A DNA stretch of 64,000 nucleotides from NCBI GenBank assembly GCA_965223045.1, contig CBDCVN010000013.1, positions 2,914,001 through 2,978,000 on the forward strand, written 5' to 3'. The stretch comes from CBDCVN01 sp965223045. Its GTDB lineage: Bacteria; Deinococcota; Deinococci; Deinococcales; Trueperaceae. The notes beneath the pieces were generated by a model, which was given only the letters and a program-made list of their open reading frames with translations, had not been told where the DNA came from and made no database searches. This document shows, piece by piece, positions 42,248 through 51,700 of the stretch (the first letter of the stretch is position 1; each line of letters starts with the position of its first letter). Both the position numbers and the translations under genes were made by a program.

Positions 42248-44266
42248 CTAAAACGTTTCCATCAAATCTGGGTCGACATCTTCATCTAACCAATTAACAG
42301 CCTCATAAACGTCACCTCGACCAGAACCAGATGCTGTATCGCGCAAGAAGGTCACCAAGTCAGCACGACCATCTCCATTAAAGTCACCCACTTGGCATAC
42401 TTCTTGATTGATACAGAACCAATCATGCATTTTGAAGGAGGGGCGGAAGTAAGACCGTGCAGGATCAGAGAAACCTATGTAAACATCGCCTCTAGCTGTA
42501 CCTGAACGTGATTCACGTACAAACTCAATTAGGTCATCTGCACCATCATCGTTGACATCAGCAAGGTGGCACACAGACCCACGGCGGCAAACAAAGTCAG
42601 CCCACTTTTCCCAGCCGCCCATGCTGGTGCCTCGCGAACGCTTGACCCACACATCATTGAGGTAGGTGCTGAAGACATCATGATAATAAGAGATAAAGTC
42701 ATCTTTGCCGTCCCCATCAACATCACCAATGTCACAGGTCATATTGGTACGATAGCAGAATGAACCTGAACCACTTATCTTGGTGGCAGGTCCAAAACTA
42801 CTGCCATTAGAGTAAGCCACCCAAACTTCGCCATTTGTCTTCACAAAAGCAATAATGTCGTCTCGACCGTCCCCGTTAATATCCCCAATATGGCAGTCTT
42901 GTGAAAGGATGCAGAAATGATCATGCCACTTTTCCCAACCGCCTACACTCGAACCATTGGAGCGCTTGATCCAAACATCACGATGATACGCACCTGACGC
43001 CCATGTCTCGCGGTAAAAAGAAATCAAATCGTCCTTGCCATCCCCATCAACATCACCTACATCACACGTCATGCCCGCAAGATAGCAAAAGTATCCATCG
43101 AGCAGCTGACCATTGTGAAAGCCACTGTTGCCAGCGCCACTCGAGTAAGCTACATAAACATCACCACGACCACTAGTCGACGTTTCTTTAACGAAAGTAA
43201 CAAGGTCATCTTTATTATCACCATTAATGTCACCAACAACACACTTTTCTTGCCGAATACAGAACCAATCAAGTTGATTAAAGGTCTTAAAGCCATACAG
43301 ACGATTAATAGCAGCAATATCACCTTCACTCAAAGCAGTGCGTTGACCAATGGCATTGCCATTTGCATTGATGGTATTCCCCTGGCAATTACCTGTCACA
43401 GCATTTCTGATGCAAAAAAAAGTAGCTCCATAGTGCATGATTGAACCATAGTCATAAGGTCCAACTTCTTCATGAGAGCTATTATCAATGGTTCCTGAGC
43501 ATTGCCATTGACCGCTTATGAAGTTAACCGTCTCACCTGGTCTACAAAAATTGAACATACTATTCAATTGAATGTTACCCCAGTTAATTGTCACAAACGA
43601 ATTTCTATCTGGACGGGATTGCTCATGCCACAAACCCATAGCATGACCAATTTCGTGAATGATATTTCCCTGTGAACAGGTGAAATTATCACCATCAATA
43701 TCATCAAAATCGAGAGTGATTACCTGTTCACCTCCTTGTCGGCCAATACTTGAAGAACAACCATTACCTTCGACAAACCTAATATAATCACTGTGGTGAG
43801 CAAGCTTGGGTATGAAATTGATGGGTGTATTTTGTTGCCAGTGCACAATGGCAGCATTAATGACACTAACACTTGTAGTTGTGATACTTGAATCAATTTC
43901 ATAAGGTACAGTGCCGTTAGGCCAAAGCGAATTAAAGCTTTCAACTGTAATACTCTGTCCTGTTAAGTTTTGATCGTCTTGGATGAGTTCGCCTTCGGCA
44001 TCGATCTTGCCAAGGATGATGTCACCTTGGAAAATAGCTTCACCATCTACAACTTCGTAGGTTACGAGTTGTGGCTCACTATAAAAGGGCAACTGCACAA
44101 TGTCCTCACGGATATTGTCTAGTACGGACGTATCAGGCTGTTCAGTGCCTTCAGGATTGTCCGTTTCACTAATAGGGGTTTTAGCCTGATTACAGGCTGA
44201 CAAAAATAAGACCGTAAATGTGCCTACTAAGATTAGTAGGTGTAAAACTTTGAATTTGTTTTTCAT
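42248..44266 (-). CDS. Astacin-family (M12A) metallopeptidase lipoprotein with VCBS/FG-GAP repeats
   Basis: The 672 residues start with a lipoprotein signal (LVGTFTVLFLSAC). The protease domain spans about 105-310: NSLWPNGTVPYEID opens the mature astacin fold, the zinc site is HEIGHAMGLWHEQSRPDR (about 203-220, full HExxHxxGxxHE), and the Met-turn is SIMHYG (about 272). A propeptide-like region precedes it (IILGKIDAEGELIQDDQN). From about 340 to 660 there are roughly seven DxNGDxxDD repeats (VGDINGDNKDDLVTF) of the FG-GAP/VCBS propeller type, likely binding Ca2+ and surfaces. It is probably an exported protease displayed on the cell. The signal peptide nearly equals that of the gene ending at 47251. 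Confidence 0.88.
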   Translation of the reverse strand: MKNKFKVLHLLILVGTFTVLFLSACNQAKTPISETDNPEGTEQPDTSVLDNIREDIVQLPFYSEPQLVTYEVVDGEAIFQGDIILGKIDAEGELIQDDQNLTGQSITVESFNSLWPNGTVPYEIDSSITTTSVSVINAAIVHWQQNTPINFIPKLAHHSDYIRFVEGNGCSSSIGRQGGEQVITLDFDDIDGDNFTCSQGNIIHEIGHAMGLWHEQSRPDRNSFVTINWGNIQLNSMFNFCRPGETVNFISGQWQCSGTIDNSSHEEVGPYDYGSIMHYGATFFCIRNAVTGNCQGNTINANGNAIGQRTALSEGDIAAINRLYGFKTFNQLDWFCIRQEKCVVGDINGDNKDDLVTFVKETSTSGRGDVYVAYSSGAGNSGFHNGQLLDGYFCYLAGMTCDVGDVDGDGKDDLISFYRETWASGAYHRDVWIKRSNGSSVGGWEKWHDHFCILSQDCHIGDINGDGRDDIIAFVKTNGEVWVAYSNGSSFGPATKISGSGSFCYRTNMTCDIGDVDGDGKDDFISYYHDVFSTYLNDVWVKRSRGTSMGGWEKWADFVCRRGSVCHLADVNDDGADDLIEFVRESRSGTARGDVYIGFSDPARSYFRPSFKMHDWFCINQEVCQVGDFNGDGRADLVTFLRDTASGSGRGDVYEAVNWLDEDVDPDLMETF

Positions 44267-44382
44267 AAAAAAATCTCCTTAAGAATTTGAGAAAAACTAA
44301 CAAGATGGTTTTAATCATTTTGTTAACTTGTTTCTCGCAAGTGCACCGCACGATGCTGATTAGCAGGATGTCAGAAGCACAA

Positions 44383-44430
44383 CTAACAAATCTCTAAATA
44401 GAACTAACAACCCCTAACAACCCCTAACAA
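44383..44430. promoter_or_regulatory. CTAACAA operator array (five copies) with orphan regulator promoter
   Basis: CTAACAA or a close variant stands at 44383, 44394 (CTAAATA), 44404, 44414 and 44424, spaced 11, 10, 10 and 10 bp. It lies upstream of the astacin gene (minus strand). To the right, TTTGATAAACT (-10 TAAACT 44471-44476) leads to ATG 44483, exactly as before the regulator at 48780, but here the frame stops after nine codons. The block 44338-44490 is a copy of 48620-48787. Confidence 0.7.
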
Positions 44431-44482
44431 AAGTCCATAAAATCTACCCCTAGGTGGTTAGCAAATTTGATAAACTATTTTC

Positions 44483-44512
44483 ATGCTTTTCTGTTACAGG
44501 CAAGCCTGTTAG
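44483..44512 (+). pseudogene. Start of a lost regulator gene (nine-codon remnant)
   Basis: ATGCTTTT matches the first bases of the regulators at 48780 and 52142. Homology then ends and the frame stops at TAG 44510-44512 (MLFCYRQAC). The upstream promoter and operator remain. Either the regulator was deleted or only the promoter part of the divergent unit was duplicated. Confidence 0.5.
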
Positions 44513-44957
44513 CTCGAGTCTCCACTCAACTTGTAAGTTAAGGGTGTTCCCAAGAGGTAACCAATAGGGACAAGCCAGACGTTATTCTTAACACTAGACA
44601 AGCAACACAGCATAGCAGCGCTTAGAAGCCGCTCAAAATTATTAAGCAAGATAAGGATATCTTTTTCTCAAAGGTAGTTAAGCGGTTGCTCTTTGTATCA
44701 AAGCGTTTAATGAAAAAGCAGGTGGCAACAAATAGCCACCTGCTTAGGCAAATTTAGTAGGTTTTAAGTGTCAGCGTTTCAGCGAAGGACGTAAACCTGC
44801 CCTTGTCGTTTTCGCCATTCACGATTGCAGCACTGGCAGGGCTCGAGCCCTGCCTAGGCTAAAATGATTGCTGTATCAGTAAAGTGAGGAGGTGAAGAGA
44901 CAAGACAAGGTATAGGGTGAGCCTTTACCTCACCTTATGACGATTGTTTGTGGGCTT
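44513..44957. other. Intergenic stretch with terminator and CTCGAG palindrome
   Basis: No coding frame is supported. It contains a minus-strand terminator (44712-44745) and a 20-bp perfect palindrome GGCAGGGCTCGAGCCCTGCC (44835-44854) centred on CTCGAG. The remainder shows nothing I can assign. Confidence 0.5.
44712..44745 (-). terminator. Rho-independent terminator of the 48561-44958 minus-strand operon
   Basis: Read on the minus strand, AAGCAGGTGGC pairs perfectly with GCCACCTGCTT (plus-strand 44716-44726 and 44735-44745, 8-base loop) and is followed by TTTTT. It lies about 210 bases past the end of the metzincin gene. Confidence 0.75.
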
Positions 44958-46190
44958 TTAGAGGTTTATCGAATATTCACCATCTTTAGTAGAGCAGGTC
45001 AAACCAATTTTATCCACCAAGCTACCACCTTTACCGCGTAACCCTTTCATAGCAGGGTACTCTGGCGGACAAAAGTAATAACGAATACTACCACCGTTGC
45101 CACCATATTGAGGTGACCAACCACCTGACCAGTTGCTTATGCCACCATTGGTACAATAGAATTGGAAAGAATCTACAAGCCCGCCTGTGCGAAGCTTCAC
45201 ACCGTGGACGTACTCACCATAACCACAGTAATGATAGTTGTAACTGCCACCACTTCCCCCAAATTTCACAGTTGGTGAGCCAGCAGTGTAAGTTCCATCA
45301 GGAAAGGTTCGACAGCGAATTTCTAAAGCGTCAATCTTCGAGCCTGAACGTACTCTAATGCCACCAACGATTTTGTCACTAGAACACTCTGAAGTAGCTA
45401 AAGAACCACCATTGCCACCATACATATCTAGGTAATCGTTGCTGTTACAATTGGAGAAAGTACGGCAGTAATTATACTTGATCCCTCTAAGATCATCAGC
45501 AGTGAGATCCACTACGGCATTGTCATCACACATAACAGACTGTGTGTACTGCCCTGCCTGACAGGTCCATATACCTTCAATATAGGCGTCTCCAAGGCCA
45601 AACGCGTGACCAAATTCGTGCAGATACCTCATATAGCTATCATTACGATTTGCATGCATCACAATCTCTTTATTAACAGGACTATAGAAAGAGTTACCGT
45701 TTTTGTCTGAGAATCTGACGGTTAAGTCTACAGAGTTTGAGCTGTTTGTCACGTCATAGATGAGAATGCTGTTTGTGATCAATCCCCCACCATACATACT
45801 ACGGAGGGGATTTAGCCAAGCCCTAATTGCATTACGAATATGCTCCTTAAACTTATTCTTTTGAGTGTTGGTGAATCTTCCTGGATCTTCATAATCTACC
45901 CCAATCCTAAGGCTAGTGTCCCTAATATGGGACATGAGTATACCTGTGGCGGTGGTGAATTGAGGCTGTAAGCCCTCGTCCTCGTCTTGGGCTGCAAGCT
46001 CCTGCTCTGCTGTTGCTAAGGCTTCTTCCAAACTCATTTCGACCGCAACCGGACTGCCTGTGCGCATCTCAATTGCTTCTCTCGATTCGCCTGTTGGTAT
46101 CGTCTCTTCTGGTATTTCAGTGGAACTACAGGCTGCTAATAGAATGCCGAGCAGTAATACACCCAACAAATAGATGATTGACTTATTCAT
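44958..46190 (-). CDS. Metzincin-type metallopeptidase lipoprotein with jacalin-like C-terminal repeats
   Basis: The 410 residues begin with a lipoprotein signal (LLGVLLLGILLAAC). The catalytic domain (about 85-245) carries the zinc motif HEFGHAFGLGDAY (about 190-202), i.e. HExxHxxGxxD, in which Asp replaces the third His as in some metzincins such as snapalysin-like enzymes. A Met-turn candidate is QSVMCDD. From about 255 on, three units repeat the pattern YGGNGGS...C...I.GIRVRSGSKIDAL, like jacalin-type lectin blades, each with Cys pairs. It looks like an exported protease with a glycan-binding tail, last gene of the run starting at 48561. Confidence 0.75.
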   Translation of the reverse strand: MNKSIIYLLGVLLLGILLAACSSTEIPEETIPTGESREAIEMRTGSPVAVEMSLEEALATAEQELAAQDEDEGLQPQFTTATGILMSHIRDTSLRIGVDYEDPGRFTNTQKNKFKEHIRNAIRAWLNPLRSMYGGGLITNSILIYDVTNSSNSVDLTVRFSDKNGNSFYSPVNKEIVMHANRNDSYMRYLHEFGHAFGLGDAYIEGIWTCQAGQYTQSVMCDDNAVVDLTADDLRGIKYNYCRTFSNCNSNDYLDMYGGNGGSLATSECSSDKIVGGIRVRSGSKIDALEIRCRTFPDGTYTAGSPTVKFGGSGGSYNYHYCGYGEYVHGVKLRTGGLVDSFQFYCTNGGISNWSGGWSPQYGGNGGSIRYYFCPPEYPAMKGLRGKGGSLVDKIGLTCSTKDGEYSINL

Positions 46191-46353
46191 TTCTTCTCCT
46201 TAAACTTATCTTTTGTTGACACCGACTGTTTGATAAACAGCCGTCTTGAATTTTGTTTTCTTGCTTTTTCATATTTTTAACTCCTTCATTATTTTTGTTT
46301 TTAATTTCCTACTAGAGGGGCAGCAAAGTGTTACCCTTCTAGCTGGTCTAGAC

Positions 46354-46638
46354 TCAGTCAGCATAGACTGCATCTTGATTTGTATTACCGTTCACATCGG
46401 CGTTATGAGGGTCTACATACAAGTTATCACTCGAGGTTGGCAATGGTAATATAGGTAATGGTAATATAGGTGCCAAATATTCTTCCTCTTCGGCATCCTC
46501 TTGACGAGACTCATCTTCTAGATCGATGATTGTGAATCTTGTGATATGGGTATCGATATACTGTGCTGACACTATACCAAGCATTAGGAAAAAAATCCCC
46601 AAAAAAATAGGGTTTATAAGGTGTTTTTTAAGTTTCAT
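46354..46638 (-). CDS. Small secreted acidic protein with QYIDTHITR motif (copy 1)
   Basis: I start at the internal ATG ending at 46638 (MKLKKHLINPIFLGIFFLML) because it gives a compact signal peptide; an in-frame ATG ending at 46671 adds 11 residues. Signal cleavage after VSA would leave QYIDTHITRFTIIDLEDESR as the new N-terminus. The rest is acidic, then Pro/Leu-rich (APILPLPILPLPTSS) and ends VNGNTNQDAVYAD. The gene at 46920 has the same mature start but a different tail. Function unknown; a short processed peptide is conceivable. Confidence 0.55.
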   Translation of the reverse strand: MKLKKHLINPIFLGIFFLMLGIVSAQYIDTHITRFTIIDLEDESRQEDAEEEEYLAPILPLPILPLPTSSDNLYVDPHNADVNGNTNQDAVYAD

Positions 46639-46775
46639 GATTTTCCTTAAATATGTGTATTTATGAATCATTTTTTATTGTCTCCTTTGTATTTGTTGTG
46701 TTAAAACCATTGGTATTTATACTTTACTAAATAGTTGAGGAACCAAGGGTGTCATCCTGCAATAAGGTTATTTAT

Positions 46776-46799
46776 GGCAGCATCTATTACGATGCTGCC
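46776..46799. terminator. Perfect 8-bp hairpin between the two small secreted genes
   Basis: GGCAGCAT (46776-46783) and ATGCTGCC (46792-46799) pair around an 8-base loop. There is no T-run; it may attenuate or stabilise the minus-strand mRNA between the genes at 46920 and 46354. Confidence 0.4.
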
Positions 46800-46919
46800 G
46801 CCGAGTCTTTCAAAAAGGGTTATGCTGTTCATTCCTTTTTGCTCGAGCCTTTAAAAGGCAAACTGATACTTCCACCAAGGTGATGTGAGAGCGTAAAAAA
46901 TAGCTGTCACCAAAGTACC

Positions 46920-47222
46920 TTAGGGCAAATCACCTTCATCGAAAATGGCGTTGCTGGTGCCGTCTTGTAACCCGATGATGTTATCAGTGATGATGCTGGC
47001 CTCAGTGCTATCCTCGTTAACCATTGGTTCATCTGCACTTAGCTCAGCATCTTGTTCCGTGGCCATGATGCCCTGTGCTTGCATTTCATTGTCCGACAAC
47101 GGGACAACCTCACCTCTGGTGATGTGGGTGTCAATATACTGTGCCAAAGCTAGCCCAGAGGCTATGACACAAAGGGTCATGAGAACAGCTTTTATAATGT
47201 GTTTCTGTTGTTTATATTTCAT
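46920..47222 (-). CDS. Small secreted acidic protein with QYIDTHITR motif (copy 2)
   Basis: The 100 residues have a signal peptide (IIKAVLMTLCVIASGLALA) whose cleavage gives QYIDTHITRGEVVPLSDNEM. The remainder is acidic (ELSADEPMVNEDSTEASIIT) and ends IFDEGDLP, with no Cys. It shares AQYIDTHITR with the gene at 46354, although the rest is unrelated. It starts 28 bases after the FG-GAP lipoprotein stop, with a good ribosome binding site (AAGGAGAA), so it belongs to that operon. Confidence 0.6.
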   Translation of the reverse strand: MKYKQQKHIIKAVLMTLCVIASGLALAQYIDTHITRGEVVPLSDNEMQAQGIMATEQDAELSADEPMVNEDSTEASIITDNIIGLQDGTSNAIFDEGDLP

Positions 47223-47250
47223 TTTTATTCTCCTTAAAGTTTAAATAGCT

Positions 47251-48561
47251 CTATTGAAGTAATGCGTGGACATTACCTTGATTAAGACCTTGGCTACCTG
47301 GGGCATTAGGTGCACCCACTAATAGTTGAGGTGATACGTAAGCTAAGGAATTACCAAATTGGGTTCCGGGCAGCGAGTTAATAAGGACTGTGCCTGAAGG
47401 CAAAAGTGTCCCATTTGATGCCATCTTATAGCGGAAAACGTGACTTGCAACACCCGTGATGCCGGGTGCACCCACAAACAGCTTGGTGCCACTGCCATCA
47501 AGAGCAAGTGCACTCCCGAAGCGTCTAGCTGTGCCGGGTGCTGGATTCAAGGGTGGTTGTGATTGATTCCAAGCAGTCCCCGCGGAACCTTGACGCTTAA
47601 AGATATACACCGTACCATCATTTTGGCCTAGATTAGGTCCAGGAGCACCAATAGCTACAAACTTGGCTTTATGATCAGCAGAAATTGCGCTGCCAAAGAA
47701 GTCATCTGCGGCACCCGTTGGTACATAAATTTTTTGCACATGATTCCAACCAGTTGGAGTCTCAACAAAGGCGTGAACAATTCCTTGATGACTGTTGGTA
47801 CCCACAGTATTGTCAGGGGCACCAACAAAAATGACATCTTCACTTAAGGCAACGGCTTTGCCAAAACCCTCTGAATTTTTGTAGGTCAGTGGGTTTGGCG
47901 TCTGAAGCCAGTTACTGCCGTTAAACTCATAAACAAAGACGACTTCTTTACCACTTGCAGCTACCAATAAGCGTGGTATTGTTCCTGTGGTGTTTAAGGC
48001 GAGGTCGCTACCAAAGAAGTCGCCTGCAACACCATTATTATCCATCAGTGTATCAACATGTTGCCAGTTGCCTAGTGCGACCCTTCGGTAGACAAAAACA
48101 GCACCTTGAGCACTGTTCAAACCTGTTGCCGAAACAAAGGCGTAACCGTTATTCAGTGCAACAGTTGAGGGGGTAATGGCGACTTGATCTCCAAAATGCT
48201 CACCAGGTTGAGGTGATGGTGGCAACAGGTCATCCTCAAACACCCAGAGGTCTGTTGGGGAGGTCTTACGGTAGATAGTGGCGCTACCCACAGGATTTGT
48301 CGGATTTGTTGGTAAACCTGTCCTTGGTGCTCCCACAATGGCAAGGTCAGCACTTGGGTCAGCAATATCTACGCTGTGACCAAACAGTGCACCAGGACCA
48401 CCATTGACATTATCTACCAGCACTTGTGTAGAGGGTAATGCCAAACTGTCTAGCGTTGTTTTGTCTTGGATTTGTGATTGCTGCCCACAAGCTGACAAAA
48501 ACAAGACTGTAAATGTGCCTACTAAGATTAGTAGGAATAAAACTTTGAACTTACTTTTCAT
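47251..48561 (-). CDS. FG-GAP (integrin-alpha-like propeller) lipoprotein
   Basis: The 436 residues start with LVGTFTVLFLSAC, almost the same signal peptide as the astacin gene. The mature chain consists of about seven FG-GAP-like blades of the form FGxxVAL...xxLxVGAP (LFGHSVDIADPSADLAIVGA, FGKAVALSEDVIFVGAPDNT, FGSALALDGSGTKLFVGAPG). These fold as a beta propeller on the cell surface. No catalytic motif is seen. It is the first gene of a minus-strand run 48561 -> 44958 and shares a divergent promoter region with the regulator at 48780. Confidence 0.8.
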   Translation of the reverse strand: MKSKFKVLFLLILVGTFTVLFLSACGQQSQIQDKTTLDSLALPSTQVLVDNVNGGPGALFGHSVDIADPSADLAIVGAPRTGLPTNPTNPVGSATIYRKTSPTDLWVFEDDLLPPSPQPGEHFGDQVAITPSTVALNNGYAFVSATGLNSAQGAVFVYRRVALGNWQHVDTLMDNNGVAGDFFGSDLALNTTGTIPRLLVAASGKEVVFVYEFNGSNWLQTPNPLTYKNSEGFGKAVALSEDVIFVGAPDNTVGTNSHQGIVHAFVETPTGWNHVQKIYVPTGAADDFFGSAISADHKAKFVAIGAPGPNLGQNDGTVYIFKRQGSAGTAWNQSQPPLNPAPGTARRFGSALALDGSGTKLFVGAPGITGVASHVFRYKMASNGTLLPSGTVLINSLPGTQFGNSLAYVSPQLLVGAPNAPGSQGLNQGNVHALLQ

Positions 48562-48678
48562 AAAAAATCTCCTTAAAAAATTTGAGAAAAACTAACAAGA
48601 TGGGTTTGAAGCATTTTGTTAACTTGTTTCTCGCAAGAGCACCGCGCGATGCTGATTAGCAGGATGTCAGAAGCACAA

Positions 48679-48779
48679 CTAACAAATCTCTAAATAGAAC
48701 TAACAACCCCTAACAACCCCTAACAAAAATCTGCAAAGACCTATTCCTAGGTAGTTAGTAAATTTGATAAACTATTTTT
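48679..48779. promoter_or_regulatory. CTAACAA operator array and leaderless promoter between lipoprotein and regulator
   Basis: CTAACAA-type heptamers at 48679, 48690 (CTAAATA), 48700, 48710 and 48720 are spaced 11, 10, 10, 10 bp. Towards the regulator, TTTGATAAACT contains a -10 box TAAACT (48768-48773) that ends 6 bases before ATG 48780, with no ribosome binding site, so its mRNA is probably leaderless. Towards the lipoprotein, the gene has a normal AAGGAG site. Inference: a SARP encoded nearby binds here and may control both directions. Confidence 0.7.
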
Positions 48780-51700
48780 ATGCTTTTGCGCACTTTGGGT
48801 AAACTCGAGCTTAAAGAAACAACCTTTAACCGCCCTAAGCCTTTGCTCTTACTGTGCTACTTAGCACTTGAAGGTCCTCAAGAAAGGCGTCATGTAGCTG
48901 AATTTTTCTGGCCAGAAGCCTCTGACCATATGAAAAGCCTAGGTGTGGCTTTGACTCAGCTAAGGCGTGAAGTACCTGAAGTAATTGAAGCTAGTGCAAT
49001 GCAACTAAATGCCCTTGTTGATACTGATATTAAGTCTCTAATGACTGCTATTAAGCAAGAAGATATTGAAAGTGTCTGTAAACTGTATAAGGGAGCATTT
49101 TTAGAGGGATTTTACCTTAGTAACTGGAGTGCAGAGTTAGAGGAGTGGATGTATAGCAAACGTGAGTATTTAGCCCAGTCAACTCGCCAAGCCATTTTGA
49201 AATTTGCTGAGAAAAAAACAAGTGAGGGGGAATATGCCATTGCTGTTAAATATGCAGAACTGGCTTATAATCTTACAGGAGCACCCAATTTAGAAATCGA
49301 AGATTTGGAACGTTGCTACAATCTGCTTTCAGCAAGTAGCAGCCCAGAACTTCACCAGATCAAAAAAGAACTTCGAGAATATGGCATTACTCCTGCTACG
49401 CCTCCTCAAGAAATTAAGCCAGCAATTAGCAAAGAGCAAAAAAGACCTAAAAATAATTTGCCTCTTTTATCTTCTTTATTTATGGGTCGTCAAGAGGAAT
49501 TAGTAGAAGTTCAAGACTTATTAAGTCAAGAAGATTGTCGACTTTTGACTGTAGTTGGTACAGGAGGGGTAGGAAAAACCTCTTTAGTTTTACAGGCTGC
49601 TAAACGTTTGCTGGAGAAGGAATACTTTAAAGATGGATTATACTTTGTTTCTTTAGAAGCTATTAATGACCCTGATCTAGTGGCCTCAAGTATAGCTCAA
49701 AGTTTAGATGTGGCTGAAAATCCTACTAGGCCTGTCATTGATAGTATTAGGTCTTTTTTAAAAGATAAGCAAATTTTACTAGTACTTGATAACTTTGAGC
49801 ATGTTACAGTAGCTTCCTCAATACTCAGTGAACTTTTACAAAGTTGTCATAATATAAAATTACTAGTAACTAGCCGTGTTCCATTGCATCTAAGTTTAGA
49901 ACAAGAATATCCCCTTGAACCTCTAAGCTTGCCTGATTTACACAATTTACCTGCTGTTAATGATTTATTAAATTATATTGCTATTGCCTTATTTGTTGAA
50001 AATGCCAGAATTATTAAGCCTAATTTTTTTCTTAATGAAGAAAATGCCAGAGTAATTGCTGAAATATGCTGTGCTTTAGATGGTTTACCTCTTGCTATTT
50101 ACTTAGCCTCTGCAAGGATTAAAACGTTAAGTCCTAAAGCACTGCTAAAACGTCTAGATAGCCGTCTGGAGATTCTTAAAGGTGGGGCTAAAGATATCCC
50201 TAGCCGCCATCAGACATTACAGGGGACTATTGATTGGAGCTATAGTCTTTTAGTAGAGGCCGAGCAAGTACTTTTTAGACAGCTTGCTATCTTTGTAGGA
50301 GGGTTTAGCCTAGAGGCAGCTGAAAGTGTTTGTCAGGAATTAGGTTTAGATGGTAGCGCTTTAGATATTTTAGATGGTGTAGCAGGATTAGTTGATAAAA
50401 GCCTAATACGTTCTGAAGAACAGAGTTCAGGTGAGATGCGTTTCTTTATGCTCGAGACCATACGTGAGTATGCTCTAAGTTGCTTAAAGCAATCAGGAGA
50501 ATTTGAAGAACTACAAAAGATTCATGCTAGCTATTACCTTTCCCTAGTTGAGCAAGCAGAACCAGAGCTTACTAAAGCTAAGCAAATTGAGTGGTTTATT
50601 AGACTAGCTGAAGAGCATGATAATATTCGTGCTGTTATTTCTTGGGCAGAAACCACAGGTGAAGTTGAGCTAGGCTTAAGATTGACTAATGCTGTTTGGC
50701 GTTTTTGGATGGTGCGTGGTCATATGCGTGAAGGCTGTTTGCGCCTAGAAAGTTTACTAAATCATCCTAAATCTCAAGCTCAAACGATAACTCGAGCCAA
50801 AGCCCTAAGTGGTTTAGGCACTTTAATGTTTACTATAGGCAACTTTGACAAAGCTAAAGTGGTTCTTGAAGAAAGTTTAGCAATTACTCGAGGTTTTGAT
50901 GATGAGTTAGTTCTAGCCAATATTTTAAACAATTTAAGTTGGGTTATTTTTCGTTGTGGAGATACTGCCAAAGGAAAAGAGCTTTCTGAAGAGGCTCTAG
51001 AAAAACACAAAAACTTAGACAACAAACGAGGAGTAGCACTGTCTTTAAACAATTTGGCTTGGATAGCTCTTCTCAAAGGGGAGCCACTTAAGGCTAAACC
51101 ATTTTTTCAAGAAAGTTTAAGAGTTAGGCAAGAAGTAGAAGACAAGCGTGGAAGGGCCTTTGCTTTTGCTAATTTAGCTTGGGTAGAAAATACTTTAGGT
51201 AATTATAGTAAAGGTAAGCGGTTATTTTTAGAAGCTTTTGAGATACTAGAGCCTTTTGAAAGAGAGCCAGTTGCTGGCTGGACTAAATATTTGCAGGGAA
51301 GAAGTTTTCTTGAGCAAGGTAATTTGGTAAAGGCTAGTGAATGTGCTCAAGAAAGTTTAGAAATATTTCATGAGTCTACTAGCCAAGAAATCCCCGCTCT
51401 AGCAGCAACATTATTGGCTGATGTAAAATGTGAACAGGGGGATTTGACAGCTGCGGAAGCCTGCCTTAATAAGGCTAAGGATTATTGGCAAATTATAGAT
51501 GGCTATAAGTGGGGTATAGCCCATACAGATTTAATCCAAGGTAAGTTAGGCTATCTTCAGGGAGATTATGATCTGGCTTTAGAATTTATAAGTAGCAGTC
51601 TAAACTTACGTGAAGAGATTGAGGACAAACTAGGTTTAGCTCAATGTTATGAAGCCTTAGCATATCTAAAAATTGCTACAGAAGAGCTTAAGTTAGCTGC

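Noticed and set aside
44404..44430. Telomere-like CTAACAACCC repeats
   Set aside because: The unit resembles telomeric DNA at first sight, but there are only three to five copies, placed in promoters with helical spacing, so an operator reading fits better.
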